From: Chloroflexota bacterium
GTDB taxonomy: Bacteria > Desulfobacterota > Desulfuromonadia > Desulfuromonadales > Geopsychrobacteraceae
Reading direction: 5' to 3'
NCBI GenBank assembly: GCA_015222355.1
Contig: JADFVC010000331.1
Span: 1-7,206 of the forward strand
DNA length: 7,206 bases
The notes under the pieces were generated by a model, which saw nothing but the letters and a program-made list of their open reading frames with translations, had not been told where the DNA came from and searched no databases. The position numbers and the translations under genes are program-made. This document shows positions 5,897 through 7,206 of this stretch, one piece after another. The first letter of the stretch is position 1; every line of letters starts with the position of its first letter.

Positions 5897-7206
5897 TTAA
5901 GCTCCGAGGTGCTCCCTGACCGCCTCGGCAACACTATCAGCCAGTTCGGTGATCCGCAACTGATCCTTACCCTCGATCATCACCCGCAGTAACGGCTCTG
6001 TTCCGGAGTAGCGGACCAGCACCCGACCTTTTCCGGCCAGCTCCGCCTCAACCTCATCGATCACTTTTTTAATCGGCGCAATATCGGCAAGAGCGGCTTT
6101 TTTCCGCACGCGAACGTTCACTAACACCTGGGGCAGTGAAGTCATCACCTTGGCCAGTTCCGAGAGATGTTGACCCGTGCGTTGAATGATTGCCAGCACC
6201 TGCAATGCTGAAAGAATACCGTCCCCGGTACTGCTATGATCAAGGAAGATCATATGTCCGGACTGCTCACCTCCGAGAGTGTAACCCTCTTTGCGCATCT
6301 CCTCGACAACATAACGATCACCGACAGCAGTCCTGACCACCTTGCCTCCAGCCTGCTGCATGGCGATATCGAGACCCATATTGCTCATTACCGTTGCAAC
6401 CACCGTGTTTTTTGCCAGTTGCCCGGATTTAATCATCTCGCTTCCGCAGATCGCCAAGATGTGATCACCATCGACCTCATCCCCCTTTTCGTCGACAAAA
6501 ATCACCCGGTCAGCATCACCGTCGAGGGCGATGCCGAGATCGGCTCGGTATTCACGCACCTTCTCCGCCATAACCTCCGGGTGGAGCGAACCGCAACCGT
6601 CATTGATGTTCAGACCGTTCGGCTTAACCCCGAGCGGAATAACCTCTGCCCCCAATTCTGTCAAGACCGCCGGGGCCACTTTGTACCCTGCTCCATGGGC
6701 ACAATCGAGGACAATCCGCAGTCCCTGTAAGTCGAGATCTCGCGGAAAACTGTTTTTCAGATAAACCACATAACGGCCGATAGCATCATCGATCCGATAG
6801 GCCTTACCGACATCGTCCGCGATCGGCCGCAGCTCTTCGAGCCGGTTGTTGAGAATCAGATCCTCAATTCTCAACTCCAAATCATCCGGAAGCTTGAACC
6901 CGTCGCTGGAAAAGAATTTGATGCCGTTGTCTTGATAGGGGTTGTGCGAGGCGCTGATCACCACCCCGGCATCCGCGCGCATTGACGAGGTAATAAAGGC
7001 AATACCCGGGGTTGGCAAGGGCCCAACCAGGAGAACATCGACCCCCATGGAGCAGATCCCGGCAACCAGGGCATTTTCAATCATATATCCGGACAAACGA
7101 GTATCCTTGCCAATCACCACCCGGTGGCGACGGCTTGCATTTTTTTTGAAAACATAGGCTGCGGCACGTCCCAGGTGCATCGCCATTTCAATCGTCATCG
7201 GTTCGA
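5897..7206 (-). CDS. glmM: Phosphoglucosamine mutase, 5' end beyond window
   Basis: GlmM converts glucosamine 6-phosphate to glucosamine 1-phosphate, on the way to UDP-N-acetylglucosamine for peptidoglycan and lipopolysaccharide. The open frame runs off the right edge. Counting from the first visible Met (7198), there are 433 residues preceded by Glu-Pro, and comparison with the Escherichia coli catalytic Ser102 implies about 18 missing N-terminal residues; the Met at 7198 is therefore internal. All landmarks are present: GKDTRLSG (30-37), SASHNP (82-87, phosphorylated Ser84), the metal site DGDADR (226-231), GEQSGH (310-315) and the phosphate-binding RYSGTEP (396-402). The GlmM-type motifs favour this over general phosphoglucomutases. 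It ends in TAA 68 nt before pdxJ and is the most upstream gene seen; its promoter is outside. Confidence 0.96.
   Translation of the reverse strand, partial: EPMTIEMAMHLGRAAAYVFKKNASRRHRVVIGKDTRLSGYMIENALVAGICSMGVDVLLVGPLPTPGIAFITSSMRADAGVVISASHNPYQDNGIKFFSSDGFKLPDDLELRIEDLILNNRLEELRPIADDVGKAYRIDDAIGRYVVYLKNSFPRDLDLQGLRIVLDCAHGAGYKVAPAVLTELGAEVIPLGVKPNGLNINDGCGSLHPEVMAEKVREYRADLGIALDGDADRVIFVDEKGDEVDGDHILAICGSEMIKSGQLAKNTVVATVMSNMGLDIAMQQAGGKVVRTAVGDRYVVEEMRKEGYTLGGEQSGHMIFLDHSSTGDGILSALQVLAIIQRTGQHLSELAKVMTSLPQVLVNVRVRKKAALADIAPIKKVIDEVEAELAGKGRVLVRYSGTEPLLRVMIEGKDQLRITELADSVAEAVREHLGA

Noticed and set aside
6236..6730. 164-codon plus-strand open frame opposite glmM
   Set aside because: It lies wholly antisense to conserved glmM motifs, shows no recognisable domain, and is best explained by codon bias of the real gene.
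7140..7147. Run of eight A on the coding strand in glmM as a frameshift site
   Set aside because: It encodes ordinary Lys-Lys-Asn, the frame is intact, and no stimulatory structure or useful alternative frame is seen.

Overview
The window is a densely packed block of housekeeping genes, all on the minus strand and read from position 7206 down to 1. In transcription order they are glmM (5' end cut by the window), pdxJ, acpS, nnr (fused NAD(P)HX epimerase and dehydratase), a stand-alone two-CBS-domain protein, tsaE, lysC and cimA (3' end cut by the window). I see no RNA gene, mobile element, CRISPR array or transferred island. The gene order, the citramalate synthase beside a monofunctional two-ACT aspartokinase, and the moderate G+C content point to a deltaproteobacterium of the Desulfuromonadales/Geobacter type. 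That placement is an inference from remembered synteny and protein character, not from a search.

Region 1 (7206 to 2246) looks like one operon of six genes. From pdxJ to tsaE every junction is nearly abutting or overlapping: pdxJ to acpS has 4 nt between, acpS to nnr shares 1 nt (TGATG), nnr to the CBS gene overlaps 7 nt, and the CBS gene runs into tsaE. Only glmM to pdxJ has a spacer (68 nt), and it holds no terminator or usable promoter. The products serve peptidoglycan precursor supply (GlmM), vitamin B6 (PdxJ), acyl-carrier-protein activation (AcpS), repair of damaged NAD(P)H (Nnr) and tRNA t6A modification (TsaE). Several starts are not ATG (pdxJ TTG, acpS GTG, tsaE TTG). Shine-Dalgarno spacing moves the starts of tsaE, the CBS gene and nnr slightly inward from the longest open frame.

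Region 2 (2245 to 2091) is the only sizeable intergenic stretch, 155 nt. It carries a good sigma70-type promoter (TTGACC, 17 nt, TATCAA) reading toward lysC. Its leader of about 85 nt has a terminator-like hairpin followed by a T tract, an overlapping alternative hairpin and an 18-codon open frame ending 2 nt before lysC. This is the most interesting non-coding piece.

Region 3 (2090 to 1) holds lysC and cimA, 33 nt apart and probably co-transcribed. LysC makes aspartyl phosphate for lysine, threonine and methionine. CimA condenses pyruvate and acetyl-CoA to citramalate, a threonine-independent route to isoleucine. Inside lysC a near-perfect Shine-Dalgarno sits 8 nt before Met247, which suggests a separately translated ACT-domain (beta) subunit. 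I found no clearly undescribed system. The points most worth checking are the lysC leader, the internal lysC start and the uncharacterised CBS protein.
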